Positions 38,329 to 49,262 are shown, counted from the stretch's first letter. The stretch: 64,000 nucleotides of DNA from Serratia nevei (GCF_024160145.1 NZ_JAMYWQ010000014.1:47839-111838); one strand, 5' to 3'. Numbers and translations are program-made. Notes: generated by a model not told the origin, from the sequence alone.

Positions 38329-39180
38329 TTACAGGCCCAGCAGGCCAATCCAATAGCCAAAGATGCCGATGACGAAGAAACCGATGATGATCCACAGCGC
38401 ATTGACTTTCTTGCGCAGCAGCCACATACAGGCGAAGGTCAGCAGCAACGGCACCAGGCCCGGCATCAGCTGGTCGAGGATGGTCTGCACCGTGGTGACG
38501 TTGGTATGCCCGGTCTGGTCGGTGATTTTGGACACCACCAGCGGGATATTCACGTGCGTCCACTTGTTGACCAGCGCGCCCATAACAAACAGGCCGAGAA
38601 TGGACGCCCCTTCCGTCAGTTTTTGCAGGAAGCCGCCGCCCATGTCGTTGACGATGTCTACCCCTTTACGGTAACCGTAGGCCACGCCGTAGTAGCGGGT
38701 CAGCAATCGCACCAGGTTGAACAGCACGAAGAACAGGATCGGCCCGAGCAGGCTGCCGCTCATGGCGATGCCGGCGCCGAGCGCGGCGAACACCGGCCGC
38801 ACGGTGCCCCAGAAAATCGGGTCACCGACGCCTGCCAACGGCCCCATCAGACCGACCTTGATGCCGTTGATCGCACCGTCGTCGATCGGCGCGCCGTTGG
38901 CGCGTTGCTCTTCCATCGCCATGGTCACGCCGAGCACCGGCGCCGCCACGTAAGGGTGGGTGTTGAAGAACTCGAGGTGGCGCTTGATCGCCTGTTTGCG
39001 GTCGTCATTGTTTTCCGGATACAGGCGACGGATCACCGGTACCATCGAGAAGCAAAAACCCAGCGCCTGCATGCGTTCGAAGTTCCATGAACCCTGGAAC
39101 AGGTTAGAGCGCAGGAACACGCCGCGAATGTCGGCCGGCGTGAGTTTCTTTTGAGCAGTTGTATCAACCATTTCTCTCAC
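38329..39180 (-). CDS. manZ: Mannose PTS permease subunit IID, ManZ
   Basis: A 283-residue membrane subunit, the same length as E. coli ManZ, and very similar throughout: [20 protein letters not shown] near the start, [20 protein letters not shown] in the middle and a C-terminal membrane helix. It forms the mannose/glucose/glucosamine channel with ManY. The GTG ending at 39180 matches the E. coli start; an ATG three codons in (39171) is also possible. It ends the manXYZ operon. The ManYZ pair is also the entry route for phage lambda DNA and some bacteriocins. Confidence 0.95.
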   Translation of the reverse strand: MREMVDTTAQKKLTPADIRGVFLRSNLFQGSWNFERMQALGFCFSMVPVIRRLYPENNDDRKQAIKRHLEFFNTHPYVAAPVLGVTMAMEEQRANGAPIDDGAINGIKVGLMGPLAGVGDPIFWGTVRPVFAALGAGIAMSGSLLGPILFFVLFNLVRLLTRYYGVAYGYRKGVDIVNDMGGGFLQKLTEGASILGLFVMGALVNKWTHVNIPLVVSKITDQTGHTNVTTVQTILDQLMPGLVPLLLTFACMWLLRKKVNALWIIIGFFVIGIFGYWIGLLGL

Positions 39181-39186
39181 CTATTC

Positions 39187-39987
39187 CTAGTCGAGTTCGT
39201 TATCGAGATCGTTCGCATTAGCCGGGCCGGCCTGGACAACCTGAGACTTGTTGTATTTCGGGCTGAGCTGGATATACAGCACGGCCATCACCACGCCGAT
39301 GACGCCGAGCGCCACCAGGTTGAAGTTGGTGAAGGCGGCGGTCACGAAACCGAGGTAGAAGAACGGCATCAGGTAGCCGGCGCGCATCATGTTAATCACC
39401 ATCGCGTAACCGACCACCACGATCATGCCGCCGGCGATGTTCAGGCCGCTGGTGACCACTTCCGGGATCGAGTTGAGCAGCGCGTGTACCCCGGCGGTGC
39501 CGACCGAGATGGCGACGATGACCGCCGGAATGGCGATACGCATCGCCTGCAGCAGCAGGGCGCCGATATGGATCCAGGTGATGGCGCGCAGGCTGCCGCG
39601 CTCCGCCGCGCTGTCCGCCGCGTGCTGGAAGGCCACGGTGAGGGTACGCACGATGATGGTCAGCACCTGGCCGGCCGCCGCCAGCGGAATGGCCAGGGCG
39701 ATACCGGCGCCGACGCTTTGCCCGCCGGCGATGACCAGGATGGTCGAGATGATGGATGCCAGGGCGGCATCCGGCGCGACCGCCGCACCGATGTTCATCC
39801 AGCCCAGGGCGATCATTTCCAGCGTACCGCCGATGATGATGCCGGTTTTCATGTCGCCGAGAATGAAGCCGATCAGGGTACAGGCGACCAGCGGACGGTG
39901 GAACTGGAACTCGTCGAGGACGGAACCCATCCCGGCGATACAGGCAACGATAAATATCAGCACAATCTGAAGAGTGGTGATCTCCAT
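39187..39987 (-). CDS. manY: Mannose PTS permease subunit IIC, ManY
   Basis: A 266-residue membrane subunit, identical in length to E. coli ManY. It starts MEITTLQIVLIFIVACIAGM after AGGAGAAG and has the GTLEMIALGWMNIGAA block near residue 53. With ManZ it forms the translocation channel; sugar is phosphorylated by ManX during uptake. It lies 6 bases before manZ and 56 after manX. Confidence 0.95.
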   Translation of the reverse strand: MEITTLQIVLIFIVACIAGMGSVLDEFQFHRPLVACTLIGFILGDMKTGIIIGGTLEMIALGWMNIGAAVAPDAALASIISTILVIAGGQSVGAGIALAIPLAAAGQVLTIIVRTLTVAFQHAADSAAERGSLRAITWIHIGALLLQAMRIAIPAVIVAISVGTAGVHALLNSIPEVVTSGLNIAGGMIVVVGYAMVINMMRAGYLMPFFYLGFVTAAFTNFNLVALGVIGVVMAVLYIQLSPKYNKSQVVQAGPANANDLDNELD

Positions 39988-40043
39988 TGCACTTCTCCTA
40001 TGACCAAAAAAGCTCTGAGTAAAATAATCAGCGGCTGGCGCCA

Positions 40044-41003
40044 CTAATTGAGTTTGTTAATCAGGTCCATCATTTTTAGCCGGCTGTCGGACGAGACCTT
40101 GCGCACCTCCAGCTCGATACCGCGATCGTTCAGTTTCTTAAACGCTTCGATATCTTTTTCATCGACGGAAACGGCGTTGTTCACCTGGGTTTTCCCCTGA
40201 CGGAACGCCATGCCGCCGATATTGACGGACTTAATCTCCACGCCGCCCTCCACCAGACGCCAGACGTCGGTCGGGTTGGTGAACAGCAACATCACGCGGT
40301 CGTTGGCGTATTTCGGGTTGTTCCAGACGCGGATGGCCTTCGCCACGTCCACCACGTGAGCGGTGACGCCCGGCGGGGCGACCTGGGTCAGCAGAGTTTT
40401 GCGCACATGGTCGGCGGCGACTTCATCGCTGACGACGATGATGCGGCTGACGTTGGTTTCTTTGGTCCAGCGGGTGGCGACCTGGCCGTGAATCAAGCGG
40501 TCATCGATGCGCGCCAGGCCGATCTTCATGTGATCGTTTGGCCCCAGCGGCGCCTGAGGGGCCACGGCTTTGGCGACGGGTGCTGTGGGTTTTGCGGGTT
40601 CTTCCTGCGGTTTTTTCAGCGCTTTCACACCTTCGCGGCCGGTTTCCAACGCCAGCGCGACCAGTTCATCGAACGCGGGGTTATCGTCCCGCGCCATGAA
40701 GGTTTCCACCAGCATCGGAATGTTGACCCCGGTGACGACCTCATAGTTTTCCTTGTCGACCGCAATGCGGCTGGCGGCGTTGAACGGGCTGCCGCCCCAG
40801 GTATCCACCAGGAACAGCACGCCGCCGCTGGTATCCAACCCACTGATTTTTTCGTTGTACTTGACGATTAACGTTTCGGCATTCTCACCGGGAACGAAGT
40901 CTATAAAGGCGACGTTGTCCTGCTCGCCCAATAGCATCTCCGCCGTTTTCAGCAGTTGTTCCGCTGCAGCCCCGTGTGTGCCGATGATAATAGCTATTGC
41001 CAC
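40044..41003 (-). CDS. manX: Mannose PTS EIIAB component ManX
   Basis: A 319-residue cytoplasmic protein (E. coli 323). The IIA domain (about 1-135) has its phospho-His in IIIGTHGAAAEQLL at H9 or H10 position. A Pro/Ala/Lys-rich linker (about 136-160) follows, then the IIB domain with the second phospho-His in ARIDDRLIHGQVATRW near residue 175. It passes phosphate from HPr to the incoming sugar. It is the first gene of manXYZ. Glucose-responsive control by Mlc and CRP is known in E. coli. Confidence 0.95.
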   Translation of the reverse strand: MAIAIIIGTHGAAAEQLLKTAEMLLGEQDNVAFIDFVPGENAETLIVKYNEKISGLDTSGGVLFLVDTWGGSPFNAASRIAVDKENYEVVTGVNIPMLVETFMARDDNPAFDELVALALETGREGVKALKKPQEEPAKPTAPVAKAVAPQAPLGPNDHMKIGLARIDDRLIHGQVATRWTKETNVSRIIVVSDEVAADHVRKTLLTQVAPPGVTAHVVDVAKAIRVWNNPKYANDRVMLLFTNPTDVWRLVEGGVEIKSVNIGGMAFRQGKTQVNNAVSVDEKDIEAFKKLNDRGIELEVRKVSSDSRLKMMDLINKLN

Positions 41004-41186
41004 TCGCTACCTCCTCGTTGAACTCCAGGCGCGAATTGTGTCGATTCTCCGCGCCGTCTTGGCAGTCACTTCCGCGGTTCAGATACATTATGGTAGAAAA
41101 AAAGAAACGCACGCCTAACATTTCTCACGCAGTTTCAAATGCCTGTGCGCGATGCTTCACGAACGCGACATTTATTTTAGTGAGTG

Positions 41187-41200
41187 AAAAAATATTTTTT
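41187..41200 (-). promoter_or_regulatory. AT palindrome upstream of manX, candidate operator
   Basis: AAAAAATATTTTTT is a perfect 14-base palindrome flanked by GTG and GTGAC. AT-rich palindromes of this kind occur in Mlc-type operators of mannose PTS genes, but it is not a close match to a consensus I can state. Confidence 0.3.
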
Positions 41201-41337
41201 GTGACGCTGCTCTGTTATTGCATGCTCAGAGAAATCTTAGCTTTCACCGGCGATAGAGCGTGGCGCCATCCTAAACCGCCGTTGAAAAAGCTGCTTTGTC
41301 CCCCAGAAAAATCCTGATACAGTAATTTCCTCTTTCA

Positions 41338-41520
41338 TCACTAAGGAGTGAAGGGCCTCAGCCCTCCCTATGGACTGTCACCGAAGTTACTGTTTTTCCA
41401 GGTTTCACCCGCCACCTGCTGGCGTTGTATATGCTGTTCGGCCCTTCGGCCATCTCCCGGTAACCCCATCCCGTGATCTTGCTATTGTCGACTGCGCCCA
41501 TGCAGTGACGGCATCGTCAC
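41338..41520 (+). promoter_or_regulatory. Hairpin-rich leader of yoaE
   Basis: Four short perfect hairpins lie in the 228 bases before yoaE: TCACT-AAGG-AGTGA (41338-41351), GGGC-CTCA-GCCC (41353-41364), GGCC-CTTC-GGCC (41440-41451) and GTGACG-GCAT-CGTCAC (41505-41520). It does not carry the yybP-ykoY hallmarks seen before mntP. A cis-acting RNA is plausible because TerC-family genes are often riboswitch-controlled. Confidence 0.45.
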
Positions 41521-41565
41521 GTCTGAGCGGCGTGCGCTCATTCCCGCTTTTCTCTGGAGTCTGAC

Positions 41566-43110
41566 ATGGAATTTTTAATGGACCCCTCTATTTGGGCGGG
41601 GTTGCTTACGCTGGTGGTGCTGGAAATCGTGCTGGGCATCGACAACCTGGTGTTCATCGCCATTTTGGCCGACAAGCTGCCGCCGAAACAGCGTGATAAA
41701 GCGCGCATCATCGGCCTGTCGCTGGCATTGCTGATGCGTTTGGGTCTGTTGTCGGTGATCTCCTGGATGGTGACGTTGACCACGCCGCTGTTCAGCGTCG
41801 CCGATTTCAGCTTCTCCGGCCGCGATTTGATTTTGCTGTTCGGCGGGGTGTTCCTGTTGTTCAAGGCCACTATGGAACTGCATGAACGGCTGGAAGGGCA
41901 GACGCATCAGGACGGCGCCAACCGCGGTTACGCCAAATTCTGGGCGGTGGTGGTGCAGATAGTGATCCTCGACGCGGTGTTCTCGCTCGATGCGGTGATT
42001 ACTGCCGTGGGTATGGTGAACGATCTGCCGGTGATGATGGCGGCGGTGGTGATCGCGATGGCGGTGATGCTGCTGGCGTCCAAGCCGTTGACCAATTTCG
42101 TCAACGCGCACCCGACCATCGTGGTGCTGTGCCTGAGCTTCCTGCTGATGATCGGCCTGAGCCTGATCGCAGAAGGCTTCGGGTTGCATATTCCTAAAGG
42201 CTATCTGTATGCGGCGATCGGCTTCTCGATCCTGATTGAATTGTTCAACCAGATCGCACGGCGCAACTTCATCAAGCATCAGGCGCGTCGCCCGATGCGC
42301 GAGCGCACCGCGGAAGCGATCATGCGCCTGATGGGGCAGCAGCGTGCGCAGCAAACGGATGACGCGGTTGTCTTGCCGAGGGATGAAACCTTTGCGGCGG
42401 AAGAACGTTACATGATCAGCGGCGTGCTGACGCTGGCCTCGCGTTCATTGCGCAGCGTGATGACGCCGCGCACCGAGATCTCCTGGGTCGACTGCGAACG
42501 CTCCCGCGAAGAGGTGCGCGAGCAACTGCTGGACACACCGCACAGCCTGTTCCCGGTGTGCCGTGATTCGGTGGATGAGATTGTCGGCGTGGTGCGCGCC
42601 AAGGATCTGCTGGTGGCGTTGGAGCTGGGTGAAGACATCGCCGAGTTCGCCGCCCGCACGCCGCCGATCGTGGTGCCGGAAACCATGGACGTCATCAAGC
42701 TGCTGGCGGTGCTGCGCCGCGCCAAAGGGCGTCTGGTGGTGGTCACCAACGAGTTCGGCGTCGTTCAGGGGCTGGTGACGCCGCTGGACGTGTTGGAAGC
42801 GATTGCCGGTGAGTTCCCGGACGAGGATGAAACGCCGGACATCGTGGTGGAAGGCGACGGCTGGCTGGTGAAGGGCGGAACCGATCTGCACTCTCTGGAG
42901 CAGGCGCTGGCCTGCGATGACCTGGTCAGCCCCACCGCCGATTACGCCACCCTGGCGGGGCTGCTGTTGGCCCACTACGGGCAGATGCCGGTGGTGGGAG
43001 ATACCATCGAGCTGAACCACCTGCGTTTCGATATCGTTGAGGTGTCCGAATACCGCATCGAACTGGTGCGCGTTACCCGCGTCGCCCCGGACGAGACGGC
43101 GCACGCGTAA
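41566..43110 (+). CDS. yoaE: TerC-family membrane protein with CBS and CorC domains, YoaE
   Basis: A 514-residue protein (E. coli YoaE 518). Residues 1-~230 are a TerC-type membrane domain with seven helices and the acidic motif [15 protein letters not shown]. Two CBS domains follow (about 285-415), and a CorC/HlyC-type transporter-associated domain ends the protein. Relatives handle metal ions, notably Mn2+ and Ca2+ metalation of exported proteins. It lies divergent from manXYZ, as in E. coli. Confidence 0.93.
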   Translation: MEFLMDPSIWAGLLTLVVLEIVLGIDNLVFIAILADKLPPKQRDKARIIGLSLALLMRLGLLSVISWMVTLTTPLFSVADFSFSGRDLILLFGGVFLLFKATMELHERLEGQTHQDGANRGYAKFWAVVVQIVILDAVFSLDAVITAVGMVNDLPVMMAAVVIAMAVMLLASKPLTNFVNAHPTIVVLCLSFLLMIGLSLIAEGFGLHIPKGYLYAAIGFSILIELFNQIARRNFIKHQARRPMRERTAEAIMRLMGQQRAQQTDDAVVLPRDETFAAEERYMISGVLTLASRSLRSVMTPRTEISWVDCERSREEVREQLLDTPHSLFPVCRDSVDEIVGVVRAKDLLVALELGEDIAEFAARTPPIVVPETMDVIKLLAVLRRAKGRLVVVTNEFGVVQGLVTPLDVLEAIAGEFPDEDETPDIVVEGDGWLVKGGTDLHSLEQALACDDLVSPTADYATLAGLLLAHYGQMPVVGDTIELNHLRFDIVEVSEYRIELVRVTRVAPDETAHA

Positions 43111-43126
43111 CCCTCCCGCCGGGGGC

Positions 43127-44713
43127 TCAGGCCTCCGGCGGATCCTCTTCCGCTTTCCTGACGCGCGATTCGTACTGCTGCAACCACAGCGGGAAAACAT
43201 GGATCGGCATCGGCTTGGCGAAATAATACCCCTGCAGGGCATTGACCTCGCGTGAGCGCAGGTAGTCGGCCTGTTCTGCCGTTTCCACCCCCTCGGCCAC
43301 CAGTTTCAGTTTCAGTCGCTGCGCCAGCGTAATGATGGTGTCGGTCACCGTGGCGTTCACCGCGTCGGTGCCGATGGCGGCGGTAAACCCGCGATCGATC
43401 TTCAACACGTCCGGGCTGAGGTTTTTCAGGTAGCTCAGCGAGCTGTGGCCGGTGCCGAAGTCGTCGATGGCCAGCATGATGCCCATATCTTTCAGCGTGC
43501 GGATTTGATCGTACTGAATTGCCGACAGCGCGGTGCGTTCGGTCAGTTCCAGCATCAGCGAAGGCATCGGCTGCGCCGGCAGCCAAATCTGCCGAATATC
43601 GTCGATGATGTTGAGCGTTTTAAAATGCTCGGCGGCGACGTTGATGCTGATGTAGAACGACGGCCGCGGCGGGAACAGCCGCAGATTTTCCGTCACGGTG
43701 TTCATCAGATAGCGAGTGAGCGGAATGATCAAGTCATGCTGCTCGGCCAGCGGAATAAACACGTCAGGCGAGATCCACCCTTGCCGTTTCTTTTTCCATC
43801 GCAGCAGCATCTCGACGCCGGCGCAGCGCTCGGTGTCGCTGTGGATAATCGGCTGGCAGTAGACGCGGAACTCCCGGTGCGTGATGGCATGGCCGATGTG
43901 GTAAGACAGGCTCATGCGGTTGGCGGTGAGCAGATAGACCACATAGGCCGCCAGCAGGCTGATCAATAGCGCAAGCGGAATATGGCGCGGCAATGCGGAA
44001 AGCGCCAGCATACCGATCTGCGGGCCGAACAGCGAAATGGAGAACGGATAGAGCGCGGAACCGGCGGTGTAACGCAAATCGTTGGTCAGGGTGTCGCGGC
44101 TCAGAATTTCGCGACGGCCATATTCCAGGCTGCTGTCGGCGACGTTCAACACCATTCGCTGAACGTAGGGCTCCTGAGGCTCAAGTAAAAAGTTGGACAG
44201 CAGCTCGATATTGAACACGTGCAGCACGCCGCTGGTCTTATCGTCGGGGGATGGCGTCCACAATACCAGCGTGGGCAGACCTTTGCTCACCGCCAGCGAA
44301 GGGCGCAGCGCCAGCCTGACGTTGCTGTTGACGAGGGTGGGCATCACCGCGGCCATTTGATAATGGCGGGCGCCAAACAGACTGGAGCAGTAAATAATGC
44401 CGTTCTTCACCAGCAGCATGGCGCGCAGCGCCTGGTTCTGCGCGGCGCGAAAGCGCAGGGTCGATGACACGTTCTCGCAGGGTTGATCCAGCATCTCCAT
44501 ACTGCGTTCCGCCTGCAGCTGCGCCGGGGTCAGCAACTGGTTGATCTTGCCGACGGTGCGGGTGGCCAGCGTCTGCTGGCTCTGCTCGATGCTTTTGACC
44601 TCTTGATAGTAACGGGTATACAGCGATACCAGCAGAATAGCCACGCCCACCGCTCCGGCCAGCAGCCAACGGTAGTAACGGTATCGGGACGCGGCGAGGT
44701 GGGTCATCAACAT
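43127..44713 (-). CDS. pdeD: Cyclic-di-GMP phosphodiesterase with CSS domain, PdeD type
   Basis: A 528-residue inner-membrane enzyme. Two membrane helices (about residues 15-36 and 235-265) frame a periplasmic CSS-motif domain with the characteristic IIYCSSLFG near residue 108 and an earlier Cys. The cytoplasmic EAL domain (about 275-525) has the EAL position as E-M-L (GVEMLLRW). The catalytic residues look intact: SINVAAEHF Asn, ELTER Glu, IDDFGTG Asp pair, LKIDRGF Lys, AEGVET Glu and LQGYYFAKP Gln. It should degrade c-di-GMP, under control of periplasmic thiol redox state. Its place between yoaE and sdaA is as for E. coli yoaD/pdeD. Confidence 0.9.
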   Translation of the reverse strand: MLMTHLAASRYRYYRWLLAGAVGVAILLVSLYTRYYQEVKSIEQSQQTLATRTVGKINQLLTPAQLQAERSMEMLDQPCENVSSTLRFRAAQNQALRAMLLVKNGIIYCSSLFGARHYQMAAVMPTLVNSNVRLALRPSLAVSKGLPTLVLWTPSPDDKTSGVLHVFNIELLSNFLLEPQEPYVQRMVLNVADSSLEYGRREILSRDTLTNDLRYTAGSALYPFSISLFGPQIGMLALSALPRHIPLALLISLLAAYVVYLLTANRMSLSYHIGHAITHREFRVYCQPIIHSDTERCAGVEMLLRWKKKRQGWISPDVFIPLAEQHDLIIPLTRYLMNTVTENLRLFPPRPSFYISINVAAEHFKTLNIIDDIRQIWLPAQPMPSLMLELTERTALSAIQYDQIRTLKDMGIMLAIDDFGTGHSSLSYLKNLSPDVLKIDRGFTAAIGTDAVNATVTDTIITLAQRLKLKLVAEGVETAEQADYLRSREVNALQGYYFAKPMPIHVFPLWLQQYESRVRKAEEDPPEA

Positions 44714-44948
44714 CCGGTAAATCCTTGTTCGGTAATCCAGCTCCGAGTCACAGTCAGGCCATAGCTCCTTAAGTTGCGCTCGGCTAATTCTAGTCTGAGG
44801 TTATACAAGATTGATGGTAACTCAGTAAATTATTTCAGTTTGGTAAAACAGAAGGCCAATTTGCAGGCTAACCGCCGGATCGATGAGAAAATGCAGGATA
44901 TTTTCGAGTGACATTGTCACAATGGACGATCAAGAAATTGATTGCCCA

Positions 44949-44975
44949 TAAAAAACCCCGCCGGGCGGCGGGGTT
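44949..44975 (-). terminator. Terminator of sdaA
   Basis: On the minus strand CCCCGCC-GCCC-GGCGGGG is followed by TTTTTT just after the sdaA stop. Confidence 0.9.
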
Positions 44976-44980
44976 GTCTG

Positions 44981-46345
44981 TCAGTCGCATTGCACCTTGA
45001 TCGCCAGGCCGCCGCGTGATGTTTCGCGGTACTTGGCGTTCATGTCTTTGCCGGTTTCATACATGGTCTCGATCACTTTATCCAGTGAAACGCGTGGCTC
45101 GCTGGTGCGGCGCAGGGCCATGCGGGCGGCGTTGATCGCCTTGACCGATGCGATGGCGTTGCGCTCGATGCACGGCACCTGCACCTGGCCGGCGACCGGA
45201 TCGCAGGTCAGACCCAGGTTGTGTTCCATGCCGATCTCCGCCGCCACGCACACCTGCTCGGGGCTGCCGCCCAGCAGTTCGGCCAGGCCGGCCGCCGCCA
45301 TCGAGCAGGCCACGCCGACTTCACCCTGGCAACCGACTTCGGCGCCGGAAATCGAGGCGTTCATCTTGTACAGCGCGCCGATGGCGCCCGCCGCCATAAA
45401 GTAGCGGATGTAGATGTCGGGGCTGACGGATTCGATAAAGTGATCGTAGTACGCCAGCACTGCCGGCACGATGCCGCAGGCACCGTTGGTCGGCGCGGTG
45501 ACCACGCGGCCACCGGCGGCGTTCTCTTCGTTCACCGCCAGCGCAAACATGTTGACCCAGTCGATCACGTTCATCGGATCGCTGGACAGTTTGTCCGACG
45601 CCACCAGCATGCGGCGCAGTGCGGAGGCACGGCGCGGCACGCGCAGCGGCCCCGGCAGCACGCCTTCGGTGTTCAGACCGCGATCGATACAGGCGCGCAT
45701 GGTTTGCCAGACGTTGCCGAAATAGGTGTCGATCTCTTGCTTGCTGTGCAGCGCCAGCTCGTTCTGCATCACCATGCCGGACAGCGACAGGCCGGTCTCG
45801 CGGCAGTGGTCGAGCATTTCGCGCGCGGAGTTGAACGGATAAGGCATTTGCAGCGCTTGCTCGCCGGCCTTGCCGAAGTTCTCTTCGTCGACGATGAAAC
45901 CGCCGCCGATGGAGTAATAGGTCTTGCTGTACACTTCTTTATCGCCGGAGAAGGCGTGGATCTGCATGCCGTTCTCATGCAGTGGTAGGTTGTCGCTGCG
46001 GAAGACCATGCCGCCGTCGCGCGGGAAATCGACTTCATGCAGGCCGCTGGCCAGCATCAGGCGTTGACGTTGTTCTACATCGCGGATAAAACCCGGAATG
46101 CTGTCGATATCGACGGTGTCCGGCATATTGCCGGCCAGGCCGAGAATGATAGCGATATCGGTATGGTGACCTTTGCCGGTCAATGAGAGTGAGCCGTAAA
46201 CGTCTACGGCAACACGCGTGATAGAAGGCATCAGGCCTTTATTTACCAGATCGTCGACAAACTGTTTGCCGGCTTTCATCGGTCCAACCGTATGAGAACT
46301 GGACGGGCCGATGCCGATCTTAAACATGTCGAAAACGCTAATCAC
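44981..46345 (-). CDS. sdaA: L-serine ammonia-lyase SdaA
   Basis: A 454-residue iron-sulfur enzyme, the same length as E. coli SdaA. It deaminates L-serine to pyruvate and ammonia. The N-terminal [20 protein letters not shown] and the glycine-rich [14 protein letters not shown] are typical, and the cysteines for the 4Fe-4S cluster lie in the C-terminal half ([16 protein letters not shown] near residue 343 and [16 protein letters not shown] near residue 385). It stands alone between pdeD and nudL, with its own terminator. Confidence 0.95.
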   Translation of the reverse strand: MISVFDMFKIGIGPSSSHTVGPMKAGKQFVDDLVNKGLMPSITRVAVDVYGSLSLTGKGHHTDIAIILGLAGNMPDTVDIDSIPGFIRDVEQRQRLMLASGLHEVDFPRDGGMVFRSDNLPLHENGMQIHAFSGDKEVYSKTYYSIGGGFIVDEENFGKAGEQALQMPYPFNSAREMLDHCRETGLSLSGMVMQNELALHSKQEIDTYFGNVWQTMRACIDRGLNTEGVLPGPLRVPRRASALRRMLVASDKLSSDPMNVIDWVNMFALAVNEENAAGGRVVTAPTNGACGIVPAVLAYYDHFIESVSPDIYIRYFMAAGAIGALYKMNASISGAEVGCQGEVGVACSMAAAGLAELLGGSPEQVCVAAEIGMEHNLGLTCDPVAGQVQVPCIERNAIASVKAINAARMALRRTSEPRVSLDKVIETMYETGKDMNAKYRETSRGGLAIKVQCD

Positions 46346-46792
46346 GCTAAAACTCCTTAAAGAGACGTATTGTTATGGCTGCGGCGGTTAAAAACCGCGC
46401 AGGGAACAGCGATATTGTAAAAGGGCCGTGCGGGTTCGGCTGCCTTTTTCGCATGAAATTAAATAATCCGTGGTGTCGCTTTTTTTACTGATTACCCGGG
46501 GCAAACCCTTAAGCGGGGTATCCGCTTTTGCCCAAGCTCCATTATCGGTAATCGCGCCAGCTTTCCGTGCTGAACGCCGCCGGCTTAATCCCTGTTTCTA
46601 CAGTGGTTTATCTCGGACGGTAGTATTTTACAGGTATTTCGTAAGGTTTAAGAGAGGGTTTACAGTTTTTTTAAAACCATTCAATCGGAACGGTAGTTGA
46701 AAAAGCGATCAAATGAAGTGATTTCGATCGCTTTACCAGCAGCGCAGGGCCGACGGCCATGCCAGATTGAGAATCAGATCACGCAATGCGGG
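46346..46792 (-). other. Intergenic region between sdaA and nudL
   Basis: About 450 bases, fairly AT-rich, with the sdaA promoter expected at the left and the nudL terminator at the right. I see no supported gene in it. Confidence 0.5.
46702..46744 (-). terminator. Terminator of pabB-nudL
   Basis: On the minus strand AAAGCGATC and GATCGCTTT pair, with an inner AAAT/ATTT stem, and T residues follow (CGCTTTTTC). Confidence 0.7.
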
Positions 46793-47371
46793 TTAAATAC
46801 TGACCTGTTGCGCCAGGCGGCGAATGATGGCGGCGGTCAGCCCCCAGATAAACTGGCCGTGATACCAGGAGAGGTAAATGCGGTGCGTGTGGCCGGCGCG
46901 ATGAATATCCAGCGGGGAGTAACGCGACAGGGTCAGCGCTTCTCGCAAGGGGATCTCGAACACGTCCGCCACTTCGTCCTCATTGGCGTGGAGCTGCACA
47001 TCCGGCGGGATCAGGCCGACGATAGGCGTGACCTGAAATCCGGTGCTGCTGTCGAGCGGCGCCATTTGGCCGAGTACGGTCACCGCGTGCGGCGGTATCG
47101 CCACTTCTTCGTGTGCTTCCCGCAGCGCCGTGACGATCGCCGATCCGTCTTCGGCGTCGGTTTTACCGCCGGGGAAGGCTACCTGGCCGGCATGTTTGCG
47201 CAGCGAATCGGCGCGGCGGGTCAACAACAGCGTCGGCTCGGCGCGGCAGACGATCGGGATCAGCACCGCCGCCGGGCGCACATTGTGCGAGATCTGCGCC
47301 GCCTGCGGCAGCTGCAGCTGAAAACGGCTGATAAAGGCGTGCAGTGAGGCCGGCGAGTTTGAAGGGATCAC
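46793..47371 (-). CDS. nudL: Nudix hydrolase NudL (putative CoA pyrophosphatase)
   Basis: A 192-residue protein, exactly the E. coli NudL length when started from the GTG ending at 47371. That GTG overlaps the pabB stop by 4 bases (GTGA), so the two are coupled. The Nudix box is [20 protein letters not shown] followed by EEVAI near residues 70-94. The UPF0035-type CoA motif [20 protein letters not shown] precedes it. It probably hydrolyses CoA or related dinucleotides. Confidence 0.93.
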   Translation of the reverse strand: MIPSNSPASLHAFISRFQLQLPQAAQISHNVRPAAVLIPIVCRAEPTLLLTRRADSLRKHAGQVAFPGGKTDAEDGSAIVTALREAHEEVAIPPHAVTVLGQMAPLDSSTGFQVTPIVGLIPPDVQLHANEDEVADVFEIPLREALTLSRYSPLDIHRAGHTHRIYLSWYHGQFIWGLTAAIIRRLAQQVSI

Positions 47372-48741
47372 GACAGGGCGCACTCCCCAAGCTGCGGCAG
47401 AATACGGCCTACCTTGTCGAAGGTCTCCTGGTATTCCGCCTGTTCCTGGCTGTCCGCCACGATTCCGCCGCCGGCGGAGCAGTGGATGCGACCGTTTTCG
47501 GTGACGAGCGTGCGAATGGTGATGTTGGTGTCCATGGTGCCGCAGGCGCTCAGGTAGCCGATGCTGCCGCAATAGGCATTGCGACGCTGCGGCTCCAGCT
47601 CTTCGATGATCTCCATTGCCCGCACCTTGGGGGCGCCGGTGATCGAACCGCCGGGGAAGCAGGCGCGCAGCAGCTCGGCCGCCGAGGCATGGTCCGGCAG
47701 GGTGGCGGTAATGGTGCTCACCAGGTGATGCACCGCCGGGAACGGCTCCACGGCGAACAGTTCCGGCACCCGTACGCTGCCGGGCAGGGCGACGCGGCCG
47801 ATATCGTTACGCAGCAGATCGACGATCATCAGATTTTCCGCGCGATCTTTGGGCGAATCGGCCAAACGGCGAGCCTGCGCGGCGTCTTGTTCCGCATCCG
47901 CCAACCGCGGCAGCGTGCCTTTGATCGGACGGGTCTGGATGCGCTGCTGCTCAAGCCACAGGAAGCGCTCGGGAGAGACGCTCAGCACGCTGTGGTGCGG
48001 CAGCCGCAGGAAGGCGGAGAACGGCGCGCGGTTGCTGGCGCTCAGTCGACAGAATGCCTGCCATTCATCCCCTTGATAATCGGCAGAGAATCGCTGCGCC
48101 AGGTTAATTTGGTAACAGTCCCCGCTGCGCAGGTAGTGCTGAATGCGTTGGAATTTCTCGCCGTATTGCCGTCGGGTCATATTGGCGCGCCAGTCGCCGA
48201 GCAGCGTGAAAGGACGTTCCGTTGGCGCGGTTTGGCTATTGAGCCAGCGCCAGCGCTGCTCCACATCGCCATAACTGAGCAGCGTCAGCGTTTGCCGATG
48301 GTGGTCGGCGATCAGTGTCCAGTCGTAAATCCCTACCGCCATGTCTGGCAGGGTGAGATCGGCCTCGGCCAACTGCGGCAAGGTTTCCACCCGGCGCCCG
48401 AGATCGTAGCCAAACAGCCCCAGGGCGCCGCCCTGAAACGGCAGGTCTGGGTTAAAGGACGGTTGCCAGTCTTGCGCCGCGAGGCGCTGTTGCAGCAGAA
48501 CAAACGGGTCTTCATGTGACTGCATTGTGACGCCGTCACTGCTGATCTCGGTCGTGTCGCCACGGGTTGTGAGAGTGACGAGCGGCTGCGCGACCAGAAT
48601 ATCGAAGCGGTTATGCGAATGGTCGGCAAACCCGGAGTGCAGCAGCATCGCCCAGGGTTGGGGTGAAAGCGGGGCGAACAGCGCCATCAGGGCGTCGCGG
48701 CTATAGGGCAGTGCCTTTTGGTTCGGGGCGGTTACGCTCAT
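47368..48741 (-). CDS. pabB: Aminodeoxychorismate synthase component I, PabB
   Basis: A 457-residue chorismate-using enzyme (E. coli PabB 453) making 4-amino-4-deoxychorismate for folate synthesis, using ammonia from PabA. Family motifs are visible: [13 protein letters not shown] near residue 196, the PIKGTLPR lysine-containing motif near residue 273, and [20 protein letters not shown] near residue 370. It starts [14 protein letters not shown]. It heads the pabB-nudL operon, overlapping nudL by 4 bases. Confidence 0.94.
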   Translation of the reverse strand: MSVTAPNQKALPYSRDALMALFAPLSPQPWAMLLHSGFADHSHNRFDILVAQPLVTLTTRGDTTEISSDGVTMQSHEDPFVLLQQRLAAQDWQPSFNPDLPFQGGALGLFGYDLGRRVETLPQLAEADLTLPDMAVGIYDWTLIADHHRQTLTLLSYGDVEQRWRWLNSQTAPTERPFTLLGDWRANMTRRQYGEKFQRIQHYLRSGDCYQINLAQRFSADYQGDEWQAFCRLSASNRAPFSAFLRLPHHSVLSVSPERFLWLEQQRIQTRPIKGTLPRLADAEQDAAQARRLADSPKDRAENLMIVDLLRNDIGRVALPGSVRVPELFAVEPFPAVHHLVSTITATLPDHASAAELLRACFPGGSITGAPKVRAMEIIEELEPQRRNAYCGSIGYLSACGTMDTNITIRTLVTENGRIHCSAGGGIVADSQEQAEYQETFDKVGRILPQLGECALS

Positions 48742-49262
48742 TAACGTCAGTAAACCTGGCTATAGGGATGGCAATATCGGGCCGCTAGTGTGCCATAGAT
48801 GGCCGAGGCATGCATGTTCCGCCACGCGCAACGTGCAGCATGGTTCACATAAACGGCAGTTCAATAAACCATAAATAAGGCATTTTTTGCGCCATTAACT
48901 ACACTTCGAATATGTTAAAAATTTAACGTCAAAATTGACCTAAAGCCTGTTTTATCGAGGGCGTAAAACCCAGGGAATATATAAAGTAATTCGTTAATTT
49001 CAAAAAAATATTGTTTCATACCGTTATTAAATAAATGGCGGTGGACGCATTTTGCCTGATTGTTGGCCACGCCTTGAAATTAACGGCTTATTACGCAACG
49101 TTTTTCCAAAAGTGCGGAAAGAAATTAGGATTCATCTTATTTGAGCGATTGCGGGGCGCTGGGGCCTGATTGAATTGATATCCAGCTCGAACCTTGAGCG
49201 GATTGATATTATTTTAAAAAATAAAATTATTATTTTGTTACATTATCATTGAAGAGCTGCCT
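48742..49262 (+). other. AT-rich region between pabB and the glycosyltransferase gene
   Basis: About 520 bases with long A/T-rich tracts, notably in 48880-49250, well below the window's average G+C. It must contain the divergent promoters. No gene or repeat is recognisable. The composition suits recently acquired DNA. Confidence 0.45.

Larger units (their letters stand above)
41004..41565 (+). other. Divergent region between manX and yoaE
   Basis: About 560 bases. Its left third is AT-rich and should hold the manX promoter and operators, and the right half is a hairpin-rich leader for yoaE; both are listed separately. No other gene is supported. Confidence 0.5.

Noticed and set aside
41370..41564. 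64-codon open frame in the yoaE leader as an independent gene
   Set aside because: No ribosome site, and a Cys/Pro-rich composition that fits no family. Kept only as a possible leader frame in the findings.
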